From positions 2,797,044-2,861,043 of the forward strand of contig JADCRB010000064.1 in the NCBI GenBank assembly GCA_021464245.1: a stretch of 64,000 nucleotides of DNA, written 5' to 3'. Each line of letters starts with the position of its first letter. Positions within the stretch are counted from its first letter, which is position 1. Positions 63,840-64,000 of the stretch are shown here, in pieces. The position numbers and the translations under genes are program-made. The stretch is from Carallia brachiata. Taxonomy: Eukaryota; Streptophyta; Magnoliopsida; Malpighiales; Rhizophoraceae. The notes below the pieces were generated by a model that made no database searches, was not told the origin of the DNA, and saw nothing but the letters and a program-made list of their open reading frames with translations.

Positions 63840-64000
63840 ATGGCAAAACCAACCGAGGCCTCTCCTCCTCCTCCTCCAGCTGCTTTCCCCACCGTCGACA
63901 AGTGCCCGTCGGCCTGCCGCGAAAATGACACGGTGGTCACGGACATGGACGGAACCCTACTATGTGGGCGAAGCTCATTTCCATACTTTGCTCTAGTGGC
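63840..64000 (+). CDS. Glycerol-3-phosphate acyltransferase, RAM2-like (3' partial)
   Basis: The ATG at 63840 opens a frame of 53 codons that runs off the window. A Pro-rich start ([16 protein letters not shown]) is followed by [14 protein letters not shown] and [18 protein letters not shown] is the phosphatase (HAD) motif I of land-plant sn-2 GPATs that also dephosphorylate the product (GPAT4/6/8 group). From memory the stretch FPSxDKC...[26 protein letters not shown] is characteristic of RAM2, the ER enzyme that makes 2-monoacylglycerols supplied to arbuscular mycorrhizal fungi. The substitutions VVT (for VVA) and LLC are minor. Only the first ~10% of the gene is visible, so assignment to RAM2 rather than GPAT6 is likely but not certain. 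Confidence 0.8.
   Translation, partial: MAKPTEASPPPPPAAFPTVDKCPSACRENDTVVTDMDGTLLCGRSSFPYFALV

Overview
The window is plant nuclear DNA, and almost certainly from a woody eudicot. Genes have GT-AG introns, the spacers are AT-rich, and short fold-back (MITE-like) elements are common. There are no bacterial or viral operons. The gene content fits an arbuscular-mycorrhizal dicot: it carries two hairpins of the eudicot miR3627 type and, at the right edge, the start of a RAM2-like acyltransferase. I think of Citrus or a relative, but the sequence alone does not prove it.

Layout. 1-3.3 kb: 3' part of a DUF627/DUF629 ubiquitin-hydrolase-related gene that stops before the usual UCH domain. 3.7-4.3 kb: a fold-back element duplicated in tandem. 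4.4-5.8 kb (+) and 14.2-15.5 kb (-): two related DUF295 genes facing each other. Between them, at 11.2-13.6 kb, lies an intron-containing wreck of a branched-chain alpha-keto acid dehydrogenase E2 gene. 18.6-21.3 kb: two DUF569 genes in tandem. 23.4-25.4 kb: a chloroplast-type PPR gene. 29.7-32.4 kb: a GT14 glucuronosyltransferase gene. 35.9-38.2 kb: two miR3627-type hairpins on the minus strand, each with a TATA box. 44.3-45.7 kb (-) and 50.3-51.8 kb (+): two AAA-ATPases of the ASD/OM66 type. 52.4-53.8 kb: a minus-strand C/D snoRNA cluster including U18, with a telobox/site II/TATA promoter. 56.0-60.0 kb: an AGC VIII kinase whose intron holds a 1.3-kb Harbinger-like element filled with a pyrimidine minisatellite. 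63.84 kb onward: the RAM2-like GPAT start.

The order PPR, GT14, AAA-ATPase, AGC kinase matches, from memory, Arabidopsis At5g39980, At5g39990, At5g40000/40010 and At5g40030. The block from 23 to 60 kb is therefore probably an ancestral segment into which the microRNAs, the snoRNA cluster and many small transposons are set.

A warning for any user of this sequence: seven of the protein genes are broken by eleven 1-2 base indels, mostly in short homopolymers and with no in-frame nonsense substitutions. One of them is a PPR gene whose Arabidopsis counterpart is essential. Base-level sequence error is a more likely cause than seven separate gene deaths. The E2 relic is different, because it has lost catalytic residues and an internal block.
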